A stretch of DNA of 64,000 nt. Origin: Antricoccus suffuscus (GTDB lineage Bacteria > Actinomycetota > Actinomycetes > Mycobacteriales > Antricoccaceae). The stretch spans positions 248,001 through 312,000 of the forward strand of contig NZ_PVUE01000001.1 of the NCBI RefSeq assembly GCF_003003235.1, read 5' to 3'. The position numbers and the translations under genes were made by a program. Numbering within the stretch: the stretch's first letter is position 1; each line of letters starts with the position of its first letter. Below are positions 53,820 to 63,092 of this stretch, piece by piece. The notes under the pieces were generated by a model that ran no database searches, was not told where the DNA came from, and worked only from the letters and a program-made list of their open reading frames with translations.

Positions 53820-55062
53820 TCACTCCTCGACCGGACGAAGGACCTTAGCGCGGTACGCCGCAAGCCCATCTCCCGACACCGTCGCCGACCTGGCAGCGAG
53901 ATAGCGGTCGGGGCGGACGAGATACCAGCAACCGCCGCGGGCGCCGTACGCCGCCCGGAAACTCCCCGTGTGGTCGACGATCGCCGGCATCCTGAGAGTC
54001 GCCGGCTCGAGACCAGGCGCCACGACCAGCCGTGTATTGAGCTCGCCTCGCCACGTATCGGCGCCCAAACTCTCCAAGGCGCGCAGTTGTTCCGCGCCGA
54101 CGGTGGGATCGGCGTACAGCAGCAACCTGTGGCCAGGACTGTCCATGACTTCGAACAGTCGCACCGGAAAACTGACGCCGTCACGCGTCAGGTCGAAGGC
54201 GTCAGGAGCGCGTTCACCAGCGGACGGCGCGCCGTCGTCGAATCCGCCGTCATCCGGTACGGCGAGTGGCCCGCCGCGATAGCCGACCAGGAGTTGCGCT
54301 TCACGCATGATCACCGTCTCCGGCGACTCTTTGGTGCTCTCGATGCCCTCGCGCGCGTTTCGTACAGTGCGGCCGACGACCTCCTCGCCCACGGGGTCGC
54401 CGCTCGGCGACGTACTCGCCAGTAGCCCGTCGGCGGCCTGCCCGTTTGCCGCGAGTGCGATCTTCCAGGCCAGGTTGTAACCATCCTGAATCCCGGTGTT
54501 CATCCCTTGCGCGCCGGTAGGCGGATGGATGTGCGCGGCGTCGCCCGCGACGAATACCCGGTAAGTGCCGTAGCTGTTGACAATGCGGTGTGAAATTCGG
54601 AAGACCGATGCTCACCGCAGGTGTGATGCGACCGTCGGCTCAGGGGACAGCCGGTCGAGCACCGCCTGTATATGACGCAGTTCCGGTGCGCGACCACCTT
54701 CGAGACCGTGCGCGACCGCGCCGGGATCGTCAGACTTCGCGGTACGCAGCTCATCGGGCACGAGCATCGGCATGCGGTAGCGGTTGTGGCCCGGTAGCGG
54801 GATGCAGACCAGGAGGTCGTCGGTGTCGCCGTCGGTCTGATGCATGGCGCGAATACCCCAACCGGGCGGCTGATGCCAGTCCACCTCGACGTCGCCGAGC
54901 ATGTACTCCTCCGGGAAAGCGTCACCATCGAAGTCCAACCCGAGTCCACGCCGTACGACGCTATGCGCGCCGTCGCACCCCACTAGGTAGCGAGCCCCTG
55001 ATCTCTTCGACTCCCGCACTCGTGGTCACCTTAGCGGCGACTCCGGGTTCTTGCCACCTTCC
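53820..55062 (-). pseudogene. Decayed FAD-binding aromatic monooxygenase gene (nonsense, frameshift, 5' truncation)
   Basis: Two pieces in the same frame, 55019-54615 (ARYLVGCDGAHSVVRRGL) and 54611-53820 (RVFVAGDAAHIHPPTGAQGM), are parts of one PheA/TfdB-type FAD monooxygenase. They are separated only by TGA at 54612-54614, exactly where relatives have Trp before a FRISHR-like motif, so TGG has changed to TGA. Further upstream the similarity moves to another frame at a CCCC run (54995-54998), consistent with one inserted base. The N-terminal FAD-binding GxGxxG region is absent, because the next gene remnant begins there. The downstream half alone cannot be active. Confidence 0.85.
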
Positions 55063-55559
55063 TCACCGAGACGCTGGGCCGCGGTCAGGTCAACAGCGAC
55101 CTGCTGGTCCTCGCCTCGATCCTCACGGTCGTCGTATTCATCCTCCTGGTGGGCCGGGTGAGCGACTATATCGGCCGCAGGCCGGTGTTCTTCATCGGCG
55201 CCATCGCGCAGATTGTGCTGGCGTTTCCATGTTTCATGCTGATCACCAGTTCGGGCACCTGGCGACCGCTGGTCGGGTGCGTGGTGCTTGGTCTGACGCT
55301 TGCATGCTTCGCCGCGCCATCCGTGTCGACCTTCGGCGGTACGACGCCTTTGGCTACGACGGCGCTGATCAAGATGACGGGAAGCAATCTGGTGCCGGCG
55401 TTCTATCTGGTCGTCAGCGGCATCATCGGGCTGGTCGCGGTGTATTTCCTCCGCGAGTCGGCGACTCAGCCGCTGTGGGGGTCCCCTCCGATCGTGGCCG
55501 ACGACCTAGAAGCCGACCGACTGGTGAAGTACGCCGAAGGCCTGAACAAGAAGACTTGA
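55038..55559 (+). pseudogene. MFS transporter gene remnant (5' truncated, probable internal deletion)
   Basis: The open frame, without a plausible start, reads LATFLTETLGRG, then GRVSDYIGRRPVFFIGAIAQ, the cytoplasmic loop of metabolite:H+ symporters of the MFS, and ends FYLVVSGIIGLVAVYFLRES. The first half of the protein is missing. Between LGLTLACFAAPSV and STFGGTTPLATTALI about 25-30 residues seen in relatives appear to be absent. It lies head to head with the monooxygenase remnant, suggesting that one deletion removed both 5' ends. Confidence 0.75.
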
Positions 55560-55605
55560 GCAAGTAGGCGGATCTATGGTGAGGGCACCTTTGATCGGAG
55601 GAACC

Positions 55606-56496
55606 ATGTACGAGACCATTCTTTACTCCGTGTCGGACGCGGTCGCGACCATCACTCTCAATCGTCCGGAGCGGCTCAACACGATCGTGCCGCCGATGCC
55701 GGATGAGTTCCAGAGCGCGATCGTCGAGGCGACGAGGGACACCAACGTCAAAGTGGTCGTCGTGCGTGGCGCCGGGAGATCCTTCTGCGCGGGATATGAC
55801 TTCGGTGGCGGGTTTCATCACTGGGACGACCAGATGAACACGGACGGCGCGTGGGACCCGGGCAAGGACTTTGTCATGGCGACGACACCGAGTGAGTCGC
55901 CGACGCAAAAGTTCATGAGCATGTGGCGTTGTCCTAAGCCGGTGATCGTGCAGGTGCATGGCTGGTGTGTCGGCGGTGGCAGCGAGTCGGCGCTGTGCGG
56001 CGACATCGTGATTGCGTCGGATGATGCGCGGATTGGTACGCCGTACGCCCGCATGTGGGGCGCACACCTCTCAGGTATGTGGATCTATCGCCTGGGCCTG
56101 GCGAAGGCGAAGGAATACGCACTGACCGGTAAGGCTGTGTCAGGCAAGGAAGCCGCAGAGATCGGCCTGATCAACAAGTCGGTGCCATTCGCACAGCTTG
56201 AGGAAGAGGTGGCGCGGCAGGCCGCGCAGTTGGCCAGTATCCCCGTGTCGCAGCTGTCCGCGATGAAGCTCGTTGTCAACCAAGCCTACGAGAACGTGGG
56301 CCTGGCCAGCACCCAGACGCTCGGACCGATCTTGGACGGACTGATGCGCAACACCCCTGATGCGAGACGGTTTATCACGATCGCCGAGCAGCAGGGGGTG
56401 GCGGCGGTGGTCGCGCAACGCGACGGCCCGTTTGGTGACTACAGCGCGGCTCCGAAGGACCAGCAGCCCGATCCGGGCAACGTGATCATCCCGTGA
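55606..56496 (+). CDS. Enoyl-CoA hydratase/isomerase family protein
   Basis: ATG 55606 follows CGGAGG; 296 residues. VVVVRGAGRSFCAGYDFGG is the oxyanion-hole region and VHGWCVGGGSESALCGDIV the second conserved block. The position that is usually Glu in hydratases is occupied within GTPYARMWGAHLSG without a clear Glu, so the exact reaction (hydration, isomerisation or another crotonase chemistry) is open. The protein has an extended loop (FHHWDDQMNTDGAWDPG) not found in short members. It lies 47 bp after the MFS remnant. Confidence 0.87.
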   Translation: MYETILYSVSDAVATITLNRPERLNTIVPPMPDEFQSAIVEATRDTNVKVVVVRGAGRSFCAGYDFGGGFHHWDDQMNTDGAWDPGKDFVMATTPSESPTQKFMSMWRCPKPVIVQVHGWCVGGGSESALCGDIVIASDDARIGTPYARMWGAHLSGMWIYRLGLAKAKEYALTGKAVSGKEAAEIGLINKSVPFAQLEEEVARQAAQLASIPVSQLSAMKLVVNQAYENVGLASTQTLGPILDGLMRNTPDARRFITIAEQQGVAAVVAQRDGPFGDYSAAPKDQQPDPGNVIIP

Positions 56497-56558
56497 TCCC
56501 CGCTTCGCCGTACGCACCGTTCCCTGTCACGGTCGTCCCCAGTCACGTGGTGGGTCGG

Positions 56559-56909
56559 TCACGCGGGCAGGTCGATGTGCCAGACCACGGCCGTCACGGC
56601 GATCCCGAGCCCGCAGAACACCCACGCACCGAGGGCGCCGACGCGCCGTGCCGCCAGCCAGCCGCTCAGTACGACCACGACGAACAACGAAATGCTCGCC
56701 GATACCCGCGCCCAGGTGAGCGCGGATGCCGCCGTACGCAATGTCGCATCGGACGGCTCGGTCCCGAAGAACCACGCCGTGGAGATGGCGTATCCATAGA
56801 GCAAGATCGCGGGGAGCACGACCAGTCCGAAAATCCCGATCAGCGAGCGCGCCAACAGAAACCAACTGGTCGACGTACGGCGCGGGTCGGTCGGGTCCGG
56901 ATTCGGCAT
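56559..56909 (-). CDS. Small membrane protein, unknown function
   Basis: A 116-residue protein with three predicted spans: SLIGIFGLVVLPAILLYGYA, ASISLFVVVVLSGWLA and GAWVFCGLGIAVTAVVWHI. A Pro- and Asp-rich N-terminus (MPNPDPTDPRRTS) precedes them. I recognise no family. The hydrophobic pattern and the position between an acyl-CoA ligase and a hydratase gene support a real gene. It is on the ligase strand, 34 bp downstream of it. Confidence 0.65.
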   Translation of the reverse strand: MPNPDPTDPRRTSTSWFLLARSLIGIFGLVVLPAILLYGYAISTAWFFGTEPSDATLRTAASALTWARVSASISLFVVVVLSGWLAARRVGALGAWVFCGLGIAVTAVVWHIDLPA

Positions 56910-56926
56910 AGCTAAGTATGTCCTTG

Positions 56927-56961
56927 ACCGCTTCTACGTGCCCCTAGCTGGTAGAAGCGGT
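56927..56961 (-). terminator. Hairpin at the end of the acyl-CoA ligase gene
   Basis: ACCGCTTCTAC at 56927-56937 pairs with GTAGAAGCGGT at 56951-56961. The right arm overlaps the last codons and stop of the leftward ligase gene. It may reduce read-through into the small membrane-protein gene. Confidence 0.5.
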
Positions 56962-58617
56962 TGGTACGTCGGCAAGCGAGTCGCGTAGTTCCCGGCGCAG
57001 CACCTTGCCTGCTGCCGACACCGGGATCTCGTCGACGAGGTGGACTTCGCGAAGCTTCTTGTAGGGCACGACTCGTTCGTTGACGTAGTCCTGGATTGCC
57101 TGCGGGGTAGCGACAATGCCGTCGCGGAGCTTGACGAACGCGACCGGCAGCTCGCCGACCTCGTCATCCTTGCGTCCGACCACCGCCGCTCCGGCGATGT
57201 CTGGATGGCTGTGCAAGATCTCCTCGAGCTCGCGAGGGTAAACGTTGTATCCCTTGTATAGCAGCATGTCTTTGGCGCGATCGACGATCGACAGGTAGCC
57301 GTCTTCATCGATAGATCCGATGTCGCCGGTGTGCAACCAGCCATCCCGCAACGTTTCTGCCGTCGCGTCGGGCCGGTTGTGGTATCCCTGCATGACCTGC
57401 GGGCCGCGCACGCATACTTCGCCGGTTTCACCCGGGCCTACCTCGACGCCGGCCGGGTCCATCAGGCAGATGTCGGCGCCGTACGTCGAGATGCCGACCG
57501 TGCCCGCCTTCCGTATGCCGGACCGCCATCCCGGGTTGCCGCTTGCTGCCATCGTCACCTCCGTCAGGCCGTAGCCTTCGCCGATGATCGCGTCCGGGAA
57601 TCTCGCTTCGAGTGCCTCGATCACCGCGACCGGCAGCGGGGCGGCGCCGGAGGAGAGCCCGCGGACCGAGGACAGGTCTCGGGTCTGGAAGTCCGGGTGC
57701 CGGATCAGCGCCACAAAGATCGGGGGTGCCCCGCCGATGATGGTCACCTGGAACTTCTCCGCGTCGGCGAGGTAGGCGCCCGGGTCGAAACGGGAGTGCA
57801 GGACGGTCGTCATGCCCGAGATGATCGGTAGGTTCAGATAGCCGATTGCCCCCATGGCGTGGAACCAGGGCGTCAGGTTGATGGCTACCGCCGTACCCAA
57901 CCGGGTCGGCCATTCCTCGACGGAGCCAACCTGATCGAGCGCGAGGTCACCTTCGGCGTCGAGTGTGGGCACCGAACCGCCGCCGCGCGCGGACTGCAGC
58001 ACGTTGGCGATGATGTTTGCGTGGGTGATGATGACACCCTTGGAGCGGCCTGTGGTTCCGCCTGTGTAGGCGAGGTGGCCGAGTTTCGTCGCCGCATCCT
58101 CGATCGGTGGTGGCGGGGTCGTCGAGGCATCCGCTACAAAGTCGCTGAGGGTAACCGCACCTGGTAGTTCGGCGTCGACAGTGATCACCAGACGCGCCGG
58201 AATCTCTTCCCGAACCGACTGGAGCACCGCTGATGCCGGACCCCACGTAACGACAGCCTTTGCCCCGCAATCACTGAGCTGGAAGGCAAGGTCGTGTGGT
58301 GGAAGTAGCGGATTAGTCGGCCCGAACGCGGCCCCCGACATCATGATTCCGAAGTAGATGGCCGGGTATTCGAGACAGTTGGGCAGGTGTACCGCGACGA
58401 CATCGCCTTCGCCGATGCCATTGTTGTTCAGCGCGTTGGCAAACGCGGCGGCCTGGCTAAGCAACTCGGTGAAGGTGACGTCTGTGCCGTCCTTGTGGAA
58501 GGCGACTCGGTCGCCGTACCGGCGCGCGCCACCCCGCAAAATTGAACCGACGTCGACCGCCGGAAACTTAAACTCCTCCGGCAGCCCGGGTGGGGTGATC
58601 GATGCGACACGGTTCAT
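56944..58617 (-). CDS. AMP-forming acyl-CoA synthetase
   Basis: A 557-residue ANL ligase. LAYTGGTTGRSKGVIITH is the ATP loop (Gly in place of the first Ser), EGYGLTEVTMAA the A5 motif, GWLHTGDIGSIDEDGYLS the A7/A8 region and VSAAGKVLRRELR holds the catalytic Lys. It activates a carboxylic acid to its CoA ester. It differs from the ligase at 35307-36854 in length and most loops. GGAGGGACC lies before the ATG. Confidence 0.92.
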   Translation of the reverse strand: MNRVASITPPGLPEEFKFPAVDVGSILRGGARRYGDRVAFHKDGTDVTFTELLSQAAAFANALNNNGIGEGDVVAVHLPNCLEYPAIYFGIMMSGAAFGPTNPLLPPHDLAFQLSDCGAKAVVTWGPASAVLQSVREEIPARLVITVDAELPGAVTLSDFVADASTTPPPPIEDAATKLGHLAYTGGTTGRSKGVIITHANIIANVLQSARGGGSVPTLDAEGDLALDQVGSVEEWPTRLGTAVAINLTPWFHAMGAIGYLNLPIISGMTTVLHSRFDPGAYLADAEKFQVTIIGGAPPIFVALIRHPDFQTRDLSSVRGLSSGAAPLPVAVIEALEARFPDAIIGEGYGLTEVTMAASGNPGWRSGIRKAGTVGISTYGADICLMDPAGVEVGPGETGEVCVRGPQVMQGYHNRPDATAETLRDGWLHTGDIGSIDEDGYLSIVDRAKDMLLYKGYNVYPRELEEILHSHPDIAGAAVVGRKDDEVGELPVAFVKLRDGIVATPQAIQDYVNERVVPYKKLREVHLVDEIPVSAAGKVLRRELRDSLADVPTASTS

Positions 58618-58796
58618 GCGTGGTCCCTCCGTTTTGTGGCGTGATGGCAGGCGAAGAGTCCGGGATCCCCGCCCGGACTCTGGTGTTGCGATAGCGCGAC
58701 CATATCGGGAACGGGGTCACTCGACAATCCCAACCGAGAATCACGTTCTAATTTGTGATCAACGGGGTCCGGAAGCGTAATCGGGACTGTGACAGC

Positions 58797-59453
58797 ATGG
58801 AAACTTCGTACGCCGAAGATCGGAGAGTTGTGCAAGAGACGAAAAACGAACTGTTGAAGAAGGTCTACGGCCTCACTAACACCGCCGACGCCGAGCGTGT
58901 CTACGACGATTGGGCGACGACGTACGACTCCGACACGGTCGGCGGCATGGGGTACGTCGCTCCCGCGCTGGCGGCCGAGCGGCTGGCCAGCCTGACCGCG
59001 CCCGGCGCCGTCGTACTTGACGCTGGCTGTGGCACGGGGCTTGCCGGCGCCGAACTGGCCAAGCGGGCGGACGTCGTACTCGATGGCGTGGATCTGTCGC
59101 CGGGGATGTTGGACCAGGCCCGCGCCCGCGGTATTTATCGCAACCTGTCGACCGCAGACCTCACCAAGCCGCTCGAGCCGGCAAACGACTCGTACGACGC
59201 GGTCCTGTGCGTCGGCACGCTGACCGCCGGCCACGTGGGCCCCGCCGTCCTCGACGAGCTTGTGCGGGTCACCAAGCCCGGTGGTTACGTCGTCGCCACC
59301 GTGCATTCATTCGTCTGGGAGTCTGAAGGATTCCGTGCCCACCTCGAAGAATTGGACGCTGGCACCGCGGTGACCGTGCGACAGATGGACGAGCAGCCGT
59401 ACCACACGATCGAGGGCCTCACCTGTCGGTTGTGCGTCCTCGAGGTCCGTTAG
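58797..59453 (+). CDS. Class I SAM-dependent methyltransferase
   Basis: ATG 58797 gives 218 residues; the frame extends upstream without similarity. VVLDAGCGTGLAGAELAKR is the SAM-binding motif I, LDGVDLSPGMLDQARARG motif II, and DAVLCVGTLTAGHVG motif IV. The N-terminal ERVYDDWATTYDSDTVGGMG is typical of UbiE/SAM_11-like proteins. The substrate is unknown. It is divergent from the acyl-CoA ligase and overlaps the end of the convergent aldehyde dehydrogenase gene by four bases. Confidence 0.9.
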   Translation: METSYAEDRRVVQETKNELLKKVYGLTNTADAERVYDDWATTYDSDTVGGMGYVAPALAAERLASLTAPGAVVLDAGCGTGLAGAELAKRADVVLDGVDLSPGMLDQARARGIYRNLSTADLTKPLEPANDSYDAVLCVGTLTAGHVGPAVLDELVRVTKPGGYVVATVHSFVWESEGFRAHLEELDAGTAVTVRQMDEQPYHTIEGLTCRLCVLEVR

Positions 59454-60901
59454 GCCTCGCGCGATGGCGAGGGTCGGATGGCGACCATGCGGGTCACCGT
59501 CATTTCCTCCATCGCGAAGCGCGGTCCTTCGCGGCCGATCCCCGAGTCCTTGACGCCGCCGTACGGCGCGATGTCCGAGCGGAAGCCGGGGACCTCGTTA
59601 ATGACGATGCCGCCGGCTTCGATCCGGTCGACCGCGTCGTACGCCGTCGCCAGTGACGACGTGAAGATGCTGCAGTGCAGGCCATACCGCGAATTGTTGA
59701 GAGTGTCGTACGCCGCGTCGAGGTCCGGTACGCCGCGGACCGCGACGACCGGGCCGAAGATCTCCTCGTCCCACGCATCTGCACCGTCGGGTACGTCGAG
59801 CAGCACAGTCGGCTCGAGCGCCGTACCGCTTATGCCCCCGCCCGCGGCGAGCGTGGCGCCGGCCGACACCGCCGAGTAGACCCACGACCGCACTCGACCG
59901 GTCGACCCAGAATCGATCAGCGCGGCGACCCTTGTTTCAGGCAGGCGTGGGTCACCCACCGCGACTCTGTCCAATGCCGGCAGTAGTTTTGCCATGAAAG
60001 CGTCCTTGACGGACTCGACGACAATCACTCGCTGGACGCTGATACAGGCCTGCCCGTTGGCGTAGTAGCCACCGCGGATCACGGCGTCGGCCGCGGCATC
60101 GAGGTCCGCATCTGCAGCAACGATGAGCGCCGCATTGGATCCCAGTTCGAGCACGACCTTGGTCGGGGCCGCCGCTCGCGCAATCTGATGCCCGACTTCC
60201 GCCGATCCGGTAAACGACACGCAGCCGATGCGCGGGTCGGTGGTCAGTGCTTCACCGACGTCGGGACCGCCGGTGACAAGCTGTACGCCGCCCTCCGGTC
60301 CACCGACTCCACTAAGGGCGTCACGTAGCAGGGTCACCAGCATGATGGTCGTTATCGGCGCCTGCGGTGGGGGCTTGATGATGACCGGGCAGCCGGCCGC
60401 GATCGCCGGCGCGAGTTTGTGCACGGCCAGGAGCAGCGGGTAGTTGAAGCCGGTGATCGCGACGACCACGCCGATGGGCTTGCGAACCCAAAAGCCGAAC
60501 ATCCCTTCTCCCGCAGGCGAAACGTCCAGCGGAACGGTTTCTCCATGCAACTTCGAGATCTCCTCGGCCGCGGTCTGGAGAGTCAGCAGCGTGCGCGCGA
60601 CCTCGACCTTGCAGTCCACGAGTGGTTTACCGGTCTCGAGGACCAGTATCTGCTCGATCTCGTCGGCGCGGGCAGCAATGTCGTCGTACGTGTCCATGAG
60701 TGCCTTGCGCCGAGCGTGTGACGGCATGGCCGCCATTTCGGCGCGGATGGACACCGCTTGCTCGACGGCCTCCTTTGCCAGCCTGGCGTTACCCACAGGC
60801 GTTTTCGCGATCACAGATCCGTCGTACGGGAAGGTGATGTCGGCCGATTCCTTGACCGGTACCCATTTGTTACCGATCGCCAACTCTAAAGGGAACTTCA
60901 T
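59450..60901 (-). CDS. Aldehyde dehydrogenase family protein
   Basis: ATG 60901 starts 1 bp after the M20 peptidase stop; 483 residues. KVVLELGSNAALIVAADADL has the general-base Glu, YYANGQACISVQRVIV the nucleophilic Cys and SFTGSAEVGHQIARAA the cofactor contact. The Ser-Asn-Ala after ELG and CISVQR resemble phosphonoacetaldehyde and lactaldehyde dehydrogenases more than the betaine aldehyde group. It is the last gene of the leftward peptide-uptake operon and may oxidise an aldehyde released from the deacylated product. Confidence 0.92.
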   Translation of the reverse strand: MKFPLELAIGNKWVPVKESADITFPYDGSVIAKTPVGNARLAKEAVEQAVSIRAEMAAMPSHARRKALMDTYDDIAARADEIEQILVLETGKPLVDCKVEVARTLLTLQTAAEEISKLHGETVPLDVSPAGEGMFGFWVRKPIGVVVAITGFNYPLLLAVHKLAPAIAAGCPVIIKPPPQAPITTIMLVTLLRDALSGVGGPEGGVQLVTGGPDVGEALTTDPRIGCVSFTGSAEVGHQIARAAAPTKVVLELGSNAALIVAADADLDAAADAVIRGGYYANGQACISVQRVIVVESVKDAFMAKLLPALDRVAVGDPRLPETRVAALIDSGSTGRVRSWVYSAVSAGATLAAGGGISGTALEPTVLLDVPDGADAWDEEIFGPVVAVRGVPDLDAAYDTLNNSRYGLHCSIFTSSLATAYDAVDRIEAGGIVINEVPGFRSDIAPYGGVKDSGIGREGPRFAMEEMTVTRMVAIRPSPSREA

Positions 60902-60902
60902 C

Positions 60903-62126
60903 CTACTTCGCCTTCCTGGCAGCAATATCGGAATTGAGGAATTCGGCGGCCGCCTCGGCGTACACGTGCGCGTTGATCACGATGTCCTCGACACTGACCC
61001 ATTCGTTTGCCTGATGGGCGATCCATTTGTCGCCGGGACCATAGACGACCGTGGGTATCGCGGCGTCGCGGGTGAGGATCGTGCCGTCGGTCGTACCGGG
61101 TACGCCGCCGTACACCGGCGTGCCACCGGTGACCCGTTCGTGCGCCGCGGCGAGGGCCGCCACCACAGGGTCGTCGATCGGGGTGTCAACGGGCGGCCGG
61201 TCATCGATGACGACGAAGGTAGCTTCGCAGCCGGCTTCTAACGCTGACTGATCGACGAGGGAATGTATGTGCGACAACAATGTTGGGTGGTCGACGGCCG
61301 TCGTCGTACGTATGTCAGCGGCTAATGAGCAGACCGTCGGGATGACGTTGATCTGGTCGTTGTCTCCGCCGTCGAGCACCGTCGGAGTGAGGTAGATGTC
61401 GCCGAGTGTCGGATGCTCGCCATGCTCCTTCTGCAGCTCGTCCTGCAGCGCGGCGAGTTTGCTGATGATCGCGGCCGCTACCGGGATCGGGTTGCGGCCA
61501 TGTTGCGGCATCGCGCCGTGCGCCATTTTCCCCTTGATGATCACCTTCATTCGGATCGCGCCCTTGGCGACGTTGCAGATCTCGCCATCTTCGGGTTCGC
61601 AAATGATGGCGCCGTCGACTCCGAGGGCGAGTGATGAACCGGCGAATGCCTTCGCGCCGATCATCATGCCCTCCTCGTCAGCAAGTGCACCAACGACAAG
61701 CGTGCCGGGGAAGTCTCCGGCACGCTCGACGGCCCGAGCCGCATAAATCATCGCGGCGAGCCCGGACTTCATGTCGGCGCTGCCGCGTCCAAGCAGCTTG
61801 CCGTCGCGGATCTCGGCGCCGTACGGGTCAAACGTCCACTCCGAGAGGTCGCCCTCGGTGACGACGTCGGTGTGCCCCTCGAACATCAGCGTCGGCCCCG
61901 GGCGGTTCCCATGCAGTACGGCGATCACGTTGGGCCGCCCCGGTTCGATCTCGATGACCTCTGGGTCCCAGCCAAACGACCGCATCTTCGCCTCGACGAG
62001 GGCCGCCGCCTGCCCTTCGGTGTTGCTCGTCGCCGCATCATGCACGCTGCGCACCCGCACCAGGGCCTGGGTGAACGCGACCAGCCCGTCCGCGTCGATG
62101 TTGAATTTCGACGTAGCGCCGTTCAT
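60903..62126 (-). CDS. M20-family deacylase/peptidase (ArgE/DapE type)
   Basis: ATG 62126 overlaps the ATPase stop by four bases; 407 residues. TLMFEGHTDVVTEGD holds the first metal ligands, GRGSADMKSGLAAMIYAARA the bridging Asp, and ALADEEGMMIGAKAF the catalytic and metal Glu pair; the dimerisation domain includes KMAHGAMPQHGRNPIPVAAA. ArgE/DapE-type enzymes hydrolyse N-acyl amino acids or small peptides. Placed between ABC-uptake genes and an aldehyde dehydrogenase gene, it probably processes the imported amide. Confidence 0.92.
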   Translation of the reverse strand: MNGATSKFNIDADGLVAFTQALVRVRSVHDAATSNTEGQAAALVEAKMRSFGWDPEVIEIEPGRPNVIAVLHGNRPGPTLMFEGHTDVVTEGDLSEWTFDPYGAEIRDGKLLGRGSADMKSGLAAMIYAARAVERAGDFPGTLVVGALADEEGMMIGAKAFAGSSLALGVDGAIICEPEDGEICNVAKGAIRMKVIIKGKMAHGAMPQHGRNPIPVAAAIISKLAALQDELQKEHGEHPTLGDIYLTPTVLDGGDNDQINVIPTVCSLAADIRTTTAVDHPTLLSHIHSLVDQSALEAGCEATFVVIDDRPPVDTPIDDPVVAALAAAHERVTGGTPVYGGVPGTTDGTILTRDAAIPTVVYGPGDKWIAHQANEWVSVEDIVINAHVYAEAAAEFLNSDIAARKAK

Positions 62127-63013
62127 CGGTCTCCCCGTTCGTTGGGTTGGTCTGACTCGGTGAGCAAGTCTCTCGTGGTCGCGCCGCTCATCGATTTGGC
62201 TAACGTCGGGATCGCGGCGACGAGGCGGCGGGTGTAGTCGCTTTGCGGATTGGCATACAAGGCCTTGGTCTCGCTCAACTCGACGATCTGGCCGTCCTTC
62301 ATCACCGCGACGCGGCGGCACAGATGGCGTACGACGCTGAGGTCGTGCGACACGAACACGAGCGTGAGCTCGCGGTCACGGACGAGGTCGGTGATCAGGT
62401 TGAGCACCTGCGCGCGCACCGACACGTCCAACGCGCTGACCGGTTCGTCGGCGACGAGGATCGATGGCTCCGGTGCGAGCGCGCGAGCGATCGAGATGCG
62501 TTGCCGTTGGCCGCCAGAGAACTGATGCGGATAACGCCGAGCCCCGGACGGGTCGATGCCGACATCGCGCAACAGCCGGTGCACATCCGCGTCGGTGAAA
62601 GGTTTGCGTTGAGCGACAAGCGGTTCGGCGACGATGTCGTACACACGCATCTGCGGGTCCAGGGAACCCATGGGGTCCTGGAAAACCATCTGGAGCCGCG
62701 AACGAAGCCCGTGAAGATTACGCCGGTAGTCCGGCGAGCCCGGCGGCGTACGCCCCCAAGGTGTGCGATGGCGCGAGATGTCCAGTCCGTCGACCTCGAT
62801 GTGACCGCTCGTCGGCTCGTCGAGCCCGGCGAGCAGCCGCAGGAGGGTCGACTTGCCCGAACCGGACTCGCCGACAATGCCGAACCGCTCGCCGGCCTCG
62901 ACCTCGAACGTCGCCTTGTCCAGCCCGATTACCTGCCCGGGTTGGCCAAACATCGAGGCCCGCGGAGTGCGGTAGTGCCGCGACAGGTCCGTCGCCGAGA
63001 TAATCGCACTCAT
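62123..63013 (-). CDS. Dpp/Opp-type ABC transporter ATPase (DppF family)
   Basis: ATG 63013 gives 296 residues; a start five codons upstream (63028) is possible. Walker A GESGSGKSTLLRLLAG is near residue 49, the signature is FSGGQRQRISIARAL, and Walker B ILVADEPVSALD. It is paired with the DppD-type ATPase encoded upstream, from which it is separated by 79 bp that contain a 40-bp palindrome. Permease and binding-protein genes are expected beyond the right edge. Confidence 0.93.
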   Translation of the reverse strand: MSAIISATDLSRHYRTPRASMFGQPGQVIGLDKATFEVEAGERFGIVGESGSGKSTLLRLLAGLDEPTSGHIEVDGLDISRHRTPWGRTPPGSPDYRRNLHGLRSRLQMVFQDPMGSLDPQMRVYDIVAEPLVAQRKPFTDADVHRLLRDVGIDPSGARRYPHQFSGGQRQRISIARALAPEPSILVADEPVSALDVSVRAQVLNLITDLVRDRELTLVFVSHDLSVVRHLCRRVAVMKDGQIVELSETKALYANPQSDYTRRLVAAIPTLAKSMSGATTRDLLTESDQPNERGDR

Positions 63014-63035
63014 GCGCACCACCCACATCGGTAGC

Positions 63036-63075
63036 GTCCGGCAAAGTGGTCGCTATGACGACCACTTTGCCGGAC
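63036..63075. repeat. 40-bp palindromic element, copy 1 (intergenic)
   Basis: GTCCGGCAAAGTGGTCG at 63036-63052 and its exact complement at 63059-63075 flank CTATGA, a 17-bp perfect stem. It lies between the two ATPase genes, 22 bp upstream of the DppF start and 17 bp downstream of the DppD stop. Confidence 0.9.
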
Positions 63076-63092
63076 CCTGTGCTCATACATCG

